Positions 16,545 to 24,063 of a stretch of DNA of 64,000 nucleotides are shown here, one piece after another (the first letter of the stretch is position 1; the number at the start of each line of letters is the position of its first letter). Below the pieces are notes generated by a model. The model did no database searches. It had not been told where the DNA came from and saw only the letters and a program-made list of their open reading frames with translations. The stretch is from NCBI RefSeq assembly GCF_003867075.1, contig NZ_CP032544.1, forward strand, positions 734,001 to 798,000. The letters run 5' to 3'. This DNA is from Tenacibaculum mesophilum (GTDB lineage Bacteria; Bacteroidota; Bacteroidia; Flavobacteriales; Flavobacteriaceae). The translations under genes were made by a program, and so were the position numbers.

Positions 16545-17231
16545 ATGGAAGATCATAGAATAAGAACGTCAATAATAAAGCCAGGAGAAACAATAATTAC
16601 AATATGTCCTTCTATAAATGCAGGTACCATAGGACCTATATTTGGTGGAAAAGTTAATAATGCTTTTGGATTATGCTTAGTTAAAAAACCTTTAGGAGAT
16701 TATATATTAATAGTTTATATGAAACTTCAATTTTTCTTCGAAAATAACGGTAATTTGGCTTGGAATAATTCAGATAAAACTAAGTTTATACAAAAGTTTG
16801 AAAGTGCCATAAGTCAAAAGTGGGGAGACATGAGAGTTATTAAAAGCTTATCGCAAGGTAAAAGAGTATTTTTAGATTTTAGATTCCTATCAGTTTATGA
16901 CCAATGGAGTATTGGAGAACATTGGGAAATTTATGTACAAAAAATAAAAAAAGGAGGATTTGAACAGAGTTATGTTAACTCTTTTTTTGGTACAGCCCAT
17001 CTTGACAGTGAAGATCTAACACCATCACTAAAATCTGATAATATTTATCAAAGAGGTGCAGTTCACGAATTTGGTCATATGTTAGGTTTAAATGATGAAT
17101 ATATTACTAGCTCTAAACATGTAGACGACTTACACTCAATAATGAATTCAGGGGAAATAACTAGGATAAGACATCATTCAAGTTATATAAAATGGCTAAA
17201 CGAAATATTAAAAGAAAAAGGTATAAAATGA
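16545..17231 (+). CDS. Putative zinc metalloprotease with HExxHxxGxxD motif
   Basis: This 228-residue protein has no signal peptide. Near the C-terminus is H174-E175-F-G-H178-M-L-G181-L-N-D184, the extended metzincin zinc motif with Asp as third ligand, and 14 residues later SIMNSG (198-203), which fits the Met-turn. The N-terminal part is beta-rich (YILIVYMKLQFFF, WEIYVQKIKKGG). It resembles poorly characterised bacterial proteins with an AVHEFGHMLG-DEY core. Substrate and activity are unknown; the missing signal suggests a cytoplasmic protein or export by a non-Sec route. It is coupled to a lipoprotein gene by an ATGA overlap and lies just after the 23-bp array in the most accessory part of the window. 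Confidence 0.7.
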   Translation: MEDHRIRTSIIKPGETIITICPSINAGTIGPIFGGKVNNAFGLCLVKKPLGDYILIVYMKLQFFFENNGNLAWNNSDKTKFIQKFESAISQKWGDMRVIKSLSQGKRVFLDFRFLSVYDQWSIGEHWEIYVQKIKKGGFEQSYVNSFFGTAHLDSEDLTPSLKSDNIYQRGAVHEFGHMLGLNDEYITSSKHVDDLHSIMNSGEITRIRHHSSYIKWLNEILKEKGIK

Positions 17232-17578
17232 GAATAACAAACATATTACTAATTACATTCTTCTCTTTAAGTTTATTAAATTGTAACTCAAAAAAGCAAT
17301 TAGAATACAAATGGGATAAGCTTACCAATGCTGATAGTGAACAGGTTGAAATTAAAAGAATAGAAGAATTAAGTGATTTTATTTCTAAAATAGATGGTCA
17401 TTTTAAAATGAATGGTATTACTCAAAGTAAAGACACTTTAAATCTATTAACACAAACAAAGGATTCTGTAAAAATAGACCATATAAACCTTATAATTTAC
17501 TGGGAAGAAAACAGTTTCCATGCAAAAAATTGGAAGCCTATAAATCAAGAAAATATTTACTTGTTTTTTAGAGAGTAG
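17228..17578 (+). CDS. Small lipoprotein of unknown function coupled to the metalloprotease gene
   Basis: From the ATG at 17228 this is a 116-residue lipoprotein: MRITNILLITFFSLSLLNC is a clean signal with lipobox SLLNC. A longer frame from 17192 would put twelve basic residues before the signal and is unlikely. The start ATG overlaps the stop of the metalloprotease gene as ATGA, so translation is probably coupled. The mature part is charged, alpha then beta, with no motif I recognise. It could be an inhibitor, immunity-like protein or anchor for the protease, but that is only inference from the coupling. About 400 bases of non-coding DNA follow. Confidence 0.65.
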   Translation: MRITNILLITFFSLSLLNCNSKKQLEYKWDKLTNADSEQVEIKRIEELSDFISKIDGHFKMNGITQSKDTLNLLTQTKDSVKIDHINLIIYWEENSFHAKNWKPINQENIYLFFRE

Positions 17579-17786
17579 TTTTATGTGACTTTCCACGAAC
17601 TTTAAATTGATTGCTTAGCTAAATAAATGAGTTTTTTCTATATTTTTAAACACTTACTTATTGATGATTTAATCAATAGAAGCTAATGCTTTTTACAATA
17701 AAAAATAATTTTTGAAATTTTAACAAAAAAAGTAGGGTTATTTTAATTATAACTGTTTCATAAATTGTAAGATGTATATAGTATAT

Positions 17787-17868
17787 GACGCTGTTCTGAA
17801 TAAAAAGCCCCTTCACTTTATTACATTTTTTTGTTTCACTACATTTTATTCTTGGCAGCGTCTTTTTT
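17787..17868 (+). ncRNA. Candidate structured RNA or long-loop terminator
   Basis: The outer stem GACGCTG/CAGCGTC (17787-17793 with 17856-17862) and inner stem GAATAAAA/TTTTATTC (17798-17805 with 17844-17851) enclose a 38-base loop, and six T follow directly. This is an 82-base unit in a 400-base gene-free stretch (17579-17978). No perfect TAnnTTTG is seen upstream, so it may belong to the transcript of the lipoprotein gene. I do not recognise the family. Confidence 0.4.
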
Positions 17869-17902
17869 ATTAGACATATATAGTTTATAGTATTGTTTGT
17901 TT

Positions 17903-17930
17903 AAGGCTGTTAAAAAAGCAGCCTTTTTTT
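17903..17930 (+). terminator. Intrinsic terminator before the MFS gene
   Basis: AAGGCTG pairs with CAGCCTT (17903-17909 with 17919-17925) across a nine-base A-rich loop, followed by T. Confidence 0.7.
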
Positions 17931-17966
17931 AACTTTTATCCATACTTCTAACTAAAATAAAGGCAG

Positions 17967-17974
17967 TATTTTTG
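17967..17974 (+). promoter_or_regulatory. Bacteroidota -7 box (TATTTTTG), very close to the MFS start
   Basis: This is a perfect TAnnTTTG with only four bases between it and the ATG at 17979, so the transcript would be leaderless or nearly so. Confidence 0.5.
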
Positions 17975-17978
17975 CCTA

Positions 17979-19181
17979 ATGCAAAAAAATAATCAATCGA
18001 AATTAGAATTCATTGCTTTAATGGCTTCTCTAATGTCATTAGTAGCTTTATCAATAGATGCATTACTCCCAGCTTTAGAACAAATAGGTATTAGTATTCG
18101 AGTTCAACAAGGATCGCACGATAGTCAATTATTAGTAACAATGATTTTTTTAGGACTAGGCTTTGGGCAATTAATTTCTGGGCCAATTTCTGATAGTTTA
18201 GGAAGAAAGCCTGTTATTTATGGTGGTTTTATACTTTTTGTTATTGCAAGCTTTATTTGTGTTAGTGCTACAAACATAGAAATGATGGTTTTAGGAAGAG
18301 TCTTACAAGGAATAGGACTCTCTGCTCCTAGAACAATTAGTATTGCCATGGTTAGAGATAGTTTTAGTGGAAACTACATGGCTAAAATTATGTCGTTTAT
18401 TGTGGTGATTTTTATTTTAGTTCCTGTTGTAGCTCCTGCTATTGGTAAGTTAATGTTGGATGCTTACGGATGGAAATCTATATTTTATAGTCAACTAATA
18501 TTTGGTGTTTTAGTAATGTTTTGGTTATGGAAGCGCCAACCAGAAACTCTTCAAAAAGAAAATAGAATTAAGTTTGCATTTCGTTTATTTTTAGATGGGT
18601 CAAAAGAATTTATAAAATATAAACAAGCTGTAATTTTTACACTTATATCTGGTTTTATTACAGGGTCATTTATGGTATATTTAAGTGCTTCACAACAAAT
18701 TTTTCAAGAGCAATATTTATTGGTAGACGAATTTCCGTACATCTTTGCCGGTTTAGCCATTTCTGTTGGTTTTGCTACTTTTTTAAATGGTTCATTTGTT
18801 ATGAAGTTTGGAATGCATAAACTCGTTTCATTCTTTTTAATTATGTTTTCAATTGTTCCCATTATTTATATAACATTATTTTATCAAAAGGAAAATCCAA
18901 GTATTGTAGTATTATTAATCTTCTTTGCACTACAATTTTTCTCTATCGGATTTTTATTTGGAAATCTTCGAGCATTAGCAATGCAGCCTGTTGGACATAT
19001 TGCTGGAATTGGAGCTGCAATTAACGGATTTGTATCTACCATTATGGCAGTACCAATTGCTACATTTATAGGAAAATATGTTGAAACCACTACTCTCCCA
19101 CTTTTTATAGGTTTTTTTATATGTGGTGCGTTATCTTTACTCCTTTTAAACTTCACCAAATTAAAACCAGTAAATGAATAG
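17979..19181 (+). CDS. Bcr/CflA-type MFS drug efflux transporter
   Basis: This 400-residue inner-membrane protein has about 12 membrane helices and belongs to the Bcr/CflA subgroup of drug:proton antiporters. Typical blocks are SIDALLPAL at helix 1, GQLISGPISDSLGRKPV (the MFS motif A loop between helices 2 and 3), and LGRVLQGIGLSAPR (helix 4/5 region). Substrates cannot be told from sequence. A perfect -7 box ends four bases before the ATG. The pseudouridine synthase gene follows with a tiny gap, so the two probably share a transcript. Confidence 0.9.
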   Translation: MQKNNQSKLEFIALMASLMSLVALSIDALLPALEQIGISIRVQQGSHDSQLLVTMIFLGLGFGQLISGPISDSLGRKPVIYGGFILFVIASFICVSATNIEMMVLGRVLQGIGLSAPRTISIAMVRDSFSGNYMAKIMSFIVVIFILVPVVAPAIGKLMLDAYGWKSIFYSQLIFGVLVMFWLWKRQPETLQKENRIKFAFRLFLDGSKEFIKYKQAVIFTLISGFITGSFMVYLSASQQIFQEQYLLVDEFPYIFAGLAISVGFATFLNGSFVMKFGMHKLVSFFLIMFSIVPIIYITLFYQKENPSIVVLLIFFALQFFSIGFLFGNLRALAMQPVGHIAGIGAAINGFVSTIMAVPIATFIGKYVETTTLPLFIGFFICGALSLLLLNFTKLKPVNE

Positions 19182-19185
19182 TATA

Positions 19186-19881
19186 ATGAAGCTAGATGTT
19201 ATTTATGAAGATGAATATGTGTTGTGCGTATCAAAACCCAATAATGTTGTTGTACATCATGCGCATCATTCTAGAAATGTCGCTGATGAAAATTCTTTGT
19301 TACAAATAATTCAACAGCAATGCAATCAAAAAATGTATCCAATTCATCGTCTTGATAGAAAAACGTCTGGAATTATATTACTTTCTAAGGAAACAAAGTT
19401 TGTAGCTAAGTTTCAAGAACTGTTTACTAATAATGAAATACAAAAAACGTATTATGGAGTTGTTAGAGGTCATGCTCCTGAAACTAAAATTATAGATTCT
19501 CCTGTAAAAGGAAGAGACGCCAACGTGCATAAAGATGCAGAAACACATTTAAGTACTATAAAAATGGTTACAGTAAATATTCCTGTAAAACCTTATGACA
19601 CATCTAGGTATAGTTTGGTAAAGTTAGCCCCTAAAACAGGTAGATTACACCAGTTACGAATCCATATGAACAAAATTAGTCATCCTTTAATTGGAGATCC
19701 TAAATACGGTGATAAAAATCACAATACAATGTTTATTGATAATTTTGATTGTGAAAACCTTTTTTTACACGCTTATTCTTTAGAGTTCATTCATCCATAT
19801 TCGAATAAAAAATTATTAATTAAAGCTGATTTCCCTAAAGATTGGTATGTAGTTTATGAAAAGTTTAATTGGAGTTTATAA
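19186..19881 (+). CDS. truC: RluA-family pseudouridine synthase, TruC-like
   Basis: This protein isomerises uridine to pseudouridine, probably at position 65 of tRNA. From the ATG at 19186 it has 231 residues; MKLDVIYEDEYVLCVSKP is the usual family start. An ATG at 19174 would add four residues and overlap the MFS gene by eight bases. The catalytic motif HRLDRKTSG (about residues 54-62) has the nucleophilic Asp, and TGRLHQLRIHMNKISHPLIGD is the conserved RluA C-terminal block. It ends before a fully palindromic terminator. Confidence 0.9.
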   Translation: MKLDVIYEDEYVLCVSKPNNVVVHHAHHSRNVADENSLLQIIQQQCNQKMYPIHRLDRKTSGIILLSKETKFVAKFQELFTNNEIQKTYYGVVRGHAPETKIIDSPVKGRDANVHKDAETHLSTIKMVTVNIPVKPYDTSRYSLVKLAPKTGRLHQLRIHMNKISHPLIGDPKYGDKNHNTMFIDNFDCENLFLHAYSLEFIHPYSNKKLLIKADFPKDWYVVYEKFNWSL

Positions 19882-19968
19882 TAATAGTCTCCTTATACTC
19901 TACTCTTTTTTATAAATTAAATACTGTTTTTATTTGAATAGAAATAGCTAATTTATTGAAAACAATAA

Positions 19969-19998
19969 AAAAGGGTAGCATAATTATGCTACCCTTTT
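19969..19998. terminator. Bidirectional terminator between truC and the Lrp gene
   Basis: This is a perfect 30-base palindrome: AAAAGGGTAGCATAA and its complement, with A and T runs on the two ends. It serves both convergent genes. Confidence 0.92.
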
Positions 19999-20019
19999 AA
20001 CTTTTTTAAAAATAGTTTT

Positions 20020-20499
20020 TTAAATATCTTTAAAAATTGCGTGCATTAAACGCTTTTTATCATTGATGCTTTCTTCAAGAGCAATCATTGTTTCCGTTCT
20101 ATTAACGCCATGAATATCATCTATTCTGTAAATAATGTCTTTTGCATCGTTAGTGTTTTTAGCACGTACTTTACAGAAAATATTATATTTTCCTGCAGTT
20201 ACGTAGGCTACAGTTACATTAGGAATCAATCTTAAATTGTCTAAAACATGTTGTGTCATAGATGTCTTCTCTAAAAAAATTCCAACGTGAGCAATAAATG
20301 AATACCCCATTTTTTCATAATTCAAGGTTAAAGTAGATCCTTGAATAATTCCTTCGTCTTCCATTTTTTTTACGCGTACATGTATAGTACCTGCAGATAC
20401 TAACAGCTTTTTTGCAATGTCTGTAAATGGTGTACGAGCATTTTCAATTAAAATGTCTAAAATTTGATGATCGATTTCATCTAGTATGAACTTCTTCAT
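20020..20499 (-). CDS. Lrp/AsnC-family transcriptional regulator
   Basis: This 159-residue protein has an N-terminal winged helix (LDEIDHQILDILIENARTPF, then VSAGTIHVRVKKMEDEGII, about 5-52) and a C-terminal RAM/ASNC ligand-binding domain (AYVTAGKYNIFCKVRAKN, about 98-115). Lrp-type proteins sense amino acids and form octamers on DNA. Its targets are unknown; the M14 peptidase and PLP enzyme lie upstream on the same strand but have separate spacing (about 80 bases). Family assignment is firm. Confidence 0.93.
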   Translation of the reverse strand: MKKFILDEIDHQILDILIENARTPFTDIAKKLLVSAGTIHVRVKKMEDEGIIQGSTLTLNYEKMGYSFIAHVGIFLEKTSMTQHVLDNLRLIPNVTVAYVTAGKYNIFCKVRAKNTNDAKDIIYRIDDIHGVNRTETMIALEESINDKKRLMHAIFKDI

Positions 20500-20581
20500 T
20501 TTTTTGTTTTCTTCAAGTAATATTGCTAAAATATGGTTTTTTTCTAAAAAAAATAAGTTTTATTTAAAGAAAGTAGAATTT

Positions 20582-21637
20582 TTAACTGTTTTTTATGAAT
20601 TCTTTGTGAGCTAAATACATAGATAAGTTACCTTCTTTTTCCTTTGTTAAAACGAGTGCAAATTTATCATTTTCTATAGTTTCTACATACTGATATGCAA
20701 CATCTTTTTCATTATTTTTTGATCGATAAATCACATCGTAGAAGTTCTTGATATTGTTAGGGATAGCTAAATATTTTTTAAACTCTTTAAAATTATTTGT
20801 TAAAGAAATATGATAAATCCCCTGTAAAAGCGCATAAAAATTGAATTTTCTAACCTCTTCCCTTTCGTAATCACCTGCAAAATGTCCTGCTTCAATTAGT
20901 ATTGTATTATGTCCTAACTTTTGAAAATTGTCTCCTGTTGCTGTAGGGTAAAATTCATCCGTATAACGACCAACATGATTGGGTATGATTTCTTGTAACA
21001 AATCATTCATAGCAACAATTACATTCATTGTTTCTTTTCTCCCTTCTGTAATTGTTCTTTTTTCTTCTTCTGAAGGGGCCAAAAACGATATTGTTGCTGG
21101 GTTTTTAGTTCCTTCAACACCAAAAATAGTTCTTTGATCATGTAAATTGAAGCAAAATTGAGGATTTACCTCTTCTAAAACACTACGTAAAAGTTTACTT
21201 TCTTTGGCTTCTAACTCAACAGCATCTCTGTTTAAGTCTACATTGTTAGCATTAACACGTGTATATGCTTGTGCTCCATCTGGATTTAGCATAGGAACAA
21301 TGGTAATACTACAATTATCTATAATAGATTTTGTTATTTGGTGAGTAGGAAAGCGTTGTAAGAAGTTTAAAAAATCGAATACAGCTTTGGTTCCAGTACT
21401 TTCGTTACCGTGCATTTGACTCCAAATAAGAATTCTTTTTTTGCCTTTTCCCAATTTTAATTTATAAATGGCCCTTCCTTCTTCAGACTCTCCAATAATT
21501 TTTGTTTGAATTTCTGAGTTTTGTAAGCCTAAATATAAAGGCTCTATATCTGTTAGTGTTATCCACCTTCCAGATATAGAGTCTTCTTTAATTTTTGAAT
21601 AATTATCTTCTAAAAAAGAGCTTTTTAAGTGTGTCAT
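20582..21637 (-). CDS. M14-family zinc carboxypeptidase-like protein
   Basis: From the ATG at 21635-21637 this protein has 351 residues. A longer frame to 21754 would run 110 bases into the upstream gene and adds 39 unlikely residues; the chosen start lies seven bases after the upstream stop. Zinc ligands are seen in SQMHGNESTG (His, Glu) and in FNLHDQ (His), with DLNRDA between them and a late EAGHFAGDYERE carrying the probable catalytic Glu. This is the M14 or succinylglutamate desuccinylase-like metallocarboxypeptidase fold. There is no signal peptide, so it probably acts in the cytoplasm, on a peptide or a small amide. It forms a two-gene unit with the PLP enzyme. Confidence 0.85.
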   Translation of the reverse strand: MTHLKSSFLEDNYSKIKEDSISGRWITLTDIEPLYLGLQNSEIQTKIIGESEEGRAIYKLKLGKGKKRILIWSQMHGNESTGTKAVFDFLNFLQRFPTHQITKSIIDNCSITIVPMLNPDGAQAYTRVNANNVDLNRDAVELEAKESKLLRSVLEEVNPQFCFNLHDQRTIFGVEGTKNPATISFLAPSEEEKRTITEGRKETMNVIVAMNDLLQEIIPNHVGRYTDEFYPTATGDNFQKLGHNTILIEAGHFAGDYEREEVRKFNFYALLQGIYHISLTNNFKEFKKYLAIPNNIKNFYDVIYRSKNNEKDVAYQYVETIENDKFALVLTKEKEGNLSMYLAHKEFIKNS

Positions 21638-21644
21638 ATCATAA

Positions 21645-23111
21645 TTATAACGAAAACCAATCAGTAACCAGTTGTTTTTCAATTGGTTCAATGGTTTTAT
21701 GTACATAATCATTTTTAGCAATGTCGTATTCATAGTCCTTAGACCATTCTCCAATATTTTCAGCTAATGTTTGTAACGATTCACAAATAAATTGTACTTC
21801 TTCATTTGTAATTGTTGGATGTACTGATAAACGTACCCAACCTGGTTTTTCTGTATTACAACCTTCTAATATTTGACCTTTTATTTCATTTGATCTTATT
21901 TGATCTACATTTAATAAGAAGTGTCCATAAGTTCCTGCACACGAACATCCACCTCTAGTTTGAATTCCAAATCGGTCGTTTAGTAATTTTACAACAAGGT
22001 TAAAGTGATATTTTTCAAAGTAGAAAGAAAAAATACTCAAACGATCTTTATGATCTGGAGCTAATATTTTAACTCCTTCCAAATTTTCTAAACAGTTAAA
22101 GATAATTGGGTTGATTTCATCTTCACGTTCCTTTATTTTATCAGTACCCATTTGATCTTTTACTTGAATACATAAAGCTATTTTTATAGTTTGTAAAAAA
22201 GCTGGTGTCCCTCCATCTTCACGCGTTTCTACATCATCAAAATAATCATGTTGCCCCCAAGGATTTGTATAACTAACCGTTCCTCCTCCAGGATTATCAG
22301 GAACCATGTTTTTATACAGTTTTTTATTAAAAATCAACACCCCAGAACTTCCTGGACCTCCTAAAAACTTATGTGGAGAAAAGAAAATAGCATCTAAATA
22401 TTCATCTTCTTTTTCTGGATGCATATTTATATCTACATAAGGTGCAGAACAGGCAAAATCGACAAAGCATAAACCACCGTAACGATGAATTAAAGAGGCT
22501 ACTTTATGGTAGTCTGTCTTTATTCCTGTTACATTTGATCCTGCTACTATAGAGGCTATTTTAATAGGTCTATCTAAGTATTTTTTTATAGTTTCTTCAA
22601 ACTTATCTAAACACACTAAACCTTCATTATTACAAGGAACAACCTCTACATCTGCTATAGTTTCAATCCAAGATGTTTGGTTTGAGTGATGCTCCATATG
22701 ACTTACAAAGACAATAGGTCTTTTTTCATCTGGAACCTGTGTATTTTCTTTTAAATTTTCATTTATTTTTAGTCCTAAAATACGCTGAAATTTATTCACA
22801 ACCCCCGTCATACCAGACCCTTCTGTAATTAATACATCGTTAGAAGATGCATTTACGTGGCATTTAATAATATTTCGTGCTTCGTGATAGGCTAAAGTCA
22901 TAGCAGCTCCTGATGTAGAAGTTTCTGTATGAGTATTGGCTACAAAAGGTCCAAATTTATTTAAAAGTTGTTCTTCTATAGGTCGATATAATCTTCCACT
23001 TGCAGTCCAATCTGTATAAATCATTTTTTTTTCACCGTAAGGTGTTTGAAAAGTCTGATCTATACCTACAATATTTTTTCTAAACTTATCAAAATACTGT
23101 TCTAAATCCAT
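21645..23111 (-). CDS. Class V aminotransferase-fold PLP enzyme (cysteine desulfurase-like)
   Basis: This 488-residue protein has the class V PLP fold. The PLP lysine is in FFSPHKFLGGPGSSG (about 246-260). The SHMEHHSNQTSW block (about 146-157) and the late cysteine motif RGGCSCAGTYGH (about 393-404) recall SufS/CsdA cysteine desulfurases, where a cysteine carries the persulfide. The long C-terminal part and absence of Suf or Isc genes nearby suggest a specialised member, not the main Fe-S desulfurase. It probably supplies sulfur or cleaves a Cys or kynurenine-like substrate, but which one is unknown. The M14 peptidase follows after seven bases. Confidence 0.85.
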   Translation of the reverse strand: MDLEQYFDKFRKNIVGIDQTFQTPYGEKKMIYTDWTASGRLYRPIEEQLLNKFGPFVANTHTETSTSGAAMTLAYHEARNIIKCHVNASSNDVLITEGSGMTGVVNKFQRILGLKINENLKENTQVPDEKRPIVFVSHMEHHSNQTSWIETIADVEVVPCNNEGLVCLDKFEETIKKYLDRPIKIASIVAGSNVTGIKTDYHKVASLIHRYGGLCFVDFACSAPYVDINMHPEKEDEYLDAIFFSPHKFLGGPGSSGVLIFNKKLYKNMVPDNPGGGTVSYTNPWGQHDYFDDVETREDGGTPAFLQTIKIALCIQVKDQMGTDKIKEREDEINPIIFNCLENLEGVKILAPDHKDRLSIFSFYFEKYHFNLVVKLLNDRFGIQTRGGCSCAGTYGHFLLNVDQIRSNEIKGQILEGCNTEKPGWVRLSVHPTITNEEVQFICESLQTLAENIGEWSKDYEYDIAKNDYVHKTIEPIEKQLVTDWFSL

Positions 23112-23213
23112 AGTTGAAATCTCTAGTTGTTTGTTAGGTAGCGTAAAATTAGCAGTATATTATTTGTTTGCCTAAAATAGTTATAATATTAACGTATTTA
23201 TAATACTTTGTTA

Positions 23214-24059
23214 TTAAAGTCTAAATTTACCTCCTATTAAAATGGTATTTTCAAAAAAGTAAAAACTTTGTGATGCTGTATCTATAGGGCTTTTAGTTGT
23301 TCTAACATCTGGCATATAAATATAACCTCCTTTTAAATCCGCTTGTACAAAAAAGTGTTTTAAGAATGTTATATTTAAACCACCTCCAATAGAAGCTCCG
23401 TATCCTGATAAATGAAAATCATCGTGACGCTCCATGCCTAAAAGGGTTGTGTTGGTTCTTGGGTATAAAATACCAAGCCCCACTCCTTCTGTTAAATTAA
23501 TTTGTAAGTTTTCTAAGTTTAAACCAAACCAGTGACTCACATCATCAAAACGTTTTACTTCTACATTTACATAATTTAAACCGTCAGTGTGTTCAAAACG
23601 TAAAAAATCTGCTGCTAAATTGATAGTTTCGTTATTATATGTTCCATCATACTTCGCGTTTCCTATATTAATATTTCCATTAATTTTTACATCTTGATCA
23701 GCTATCATTACATATTTCATATGATCTACTCCAATAGAAATAGTATAGTTTTCTTTAAAGAAATATCCTATTCTATAATTTGTTTGAGGGATAGTTACTC
23801 TCCCTGGATTAAAATAATCATTAAATGAAAACTTAGTCTGTCTATCTTGAGCTTTTACATTTTGTAATGTAAAATCGTAATTAGCTCCTTTAAAACGAAT
23901 ATCTGAATTAGAATAACTAGCCCAGTTCCATCCCCAATAAACGAAGAATTTTCCTTTGTTAGTTACTTTTTTCTTTTGAATGATTTCTTCGTTTTTCTTC
24001 TGCGCTATTATTGATGCTGAAACCATCAGCATTAATAAACTTACTATTTTTAATTTCAA
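23214..24059 (-). CDS. Predicted outer-membrane beta-barrel protein, function unknown
   Basis: This 281-residue protein has a signal peptide (cleavage about residue 19, SIIAQKK) and then an amphipathic beta pattern: KFFVYWGWNWASYSNSDI, YRIGYFFKENYTISIGVDH, GYGASIGGGLNITFLKHFFV, ending in ILIGGKFRL. It is a Bacteroidota-type outer-membrane protein with no recognised substrate. It begins five bases after the glmM stop on the same strand and is almost certainly in one operon with it, a curious link between an amino-sugar enzyme and a barrel. Confidence 0.78.
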   Translation of the reverse strand: MKLKIVSLLMLMVSASIIAQKKNEEIIQKKKVTNKGKFFVYWGWNWASYSNSDIRFKGANYDFTLQNVKAQDRQTKFSFNDYFNPGRVTIPQTNYRIGYFFKENYTISIGVDHMKYVMIADQDVKINGNINIGNAKYDGTYNNETINLAADFLRFEHTDGLNYVNVEVKRFDDVSHWFGLNLENLQINLTEGVGLGILYPRTNTTLLGMERHDDFHLSGYGASIGGGLNITFLKHFFVQADLKGGYIYMPDVRTTKSPIDTASQSFYFFENTILIGGKFRL

Positions 24060-24063
24060 TGAA

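Noticed and set aside
21638..21754. Longer start of the M14 peptidase
   Set aside because: It would overlap the PLP enzyme gene by 110 bases; the ATG at 21637 follows its stop by seven bases.
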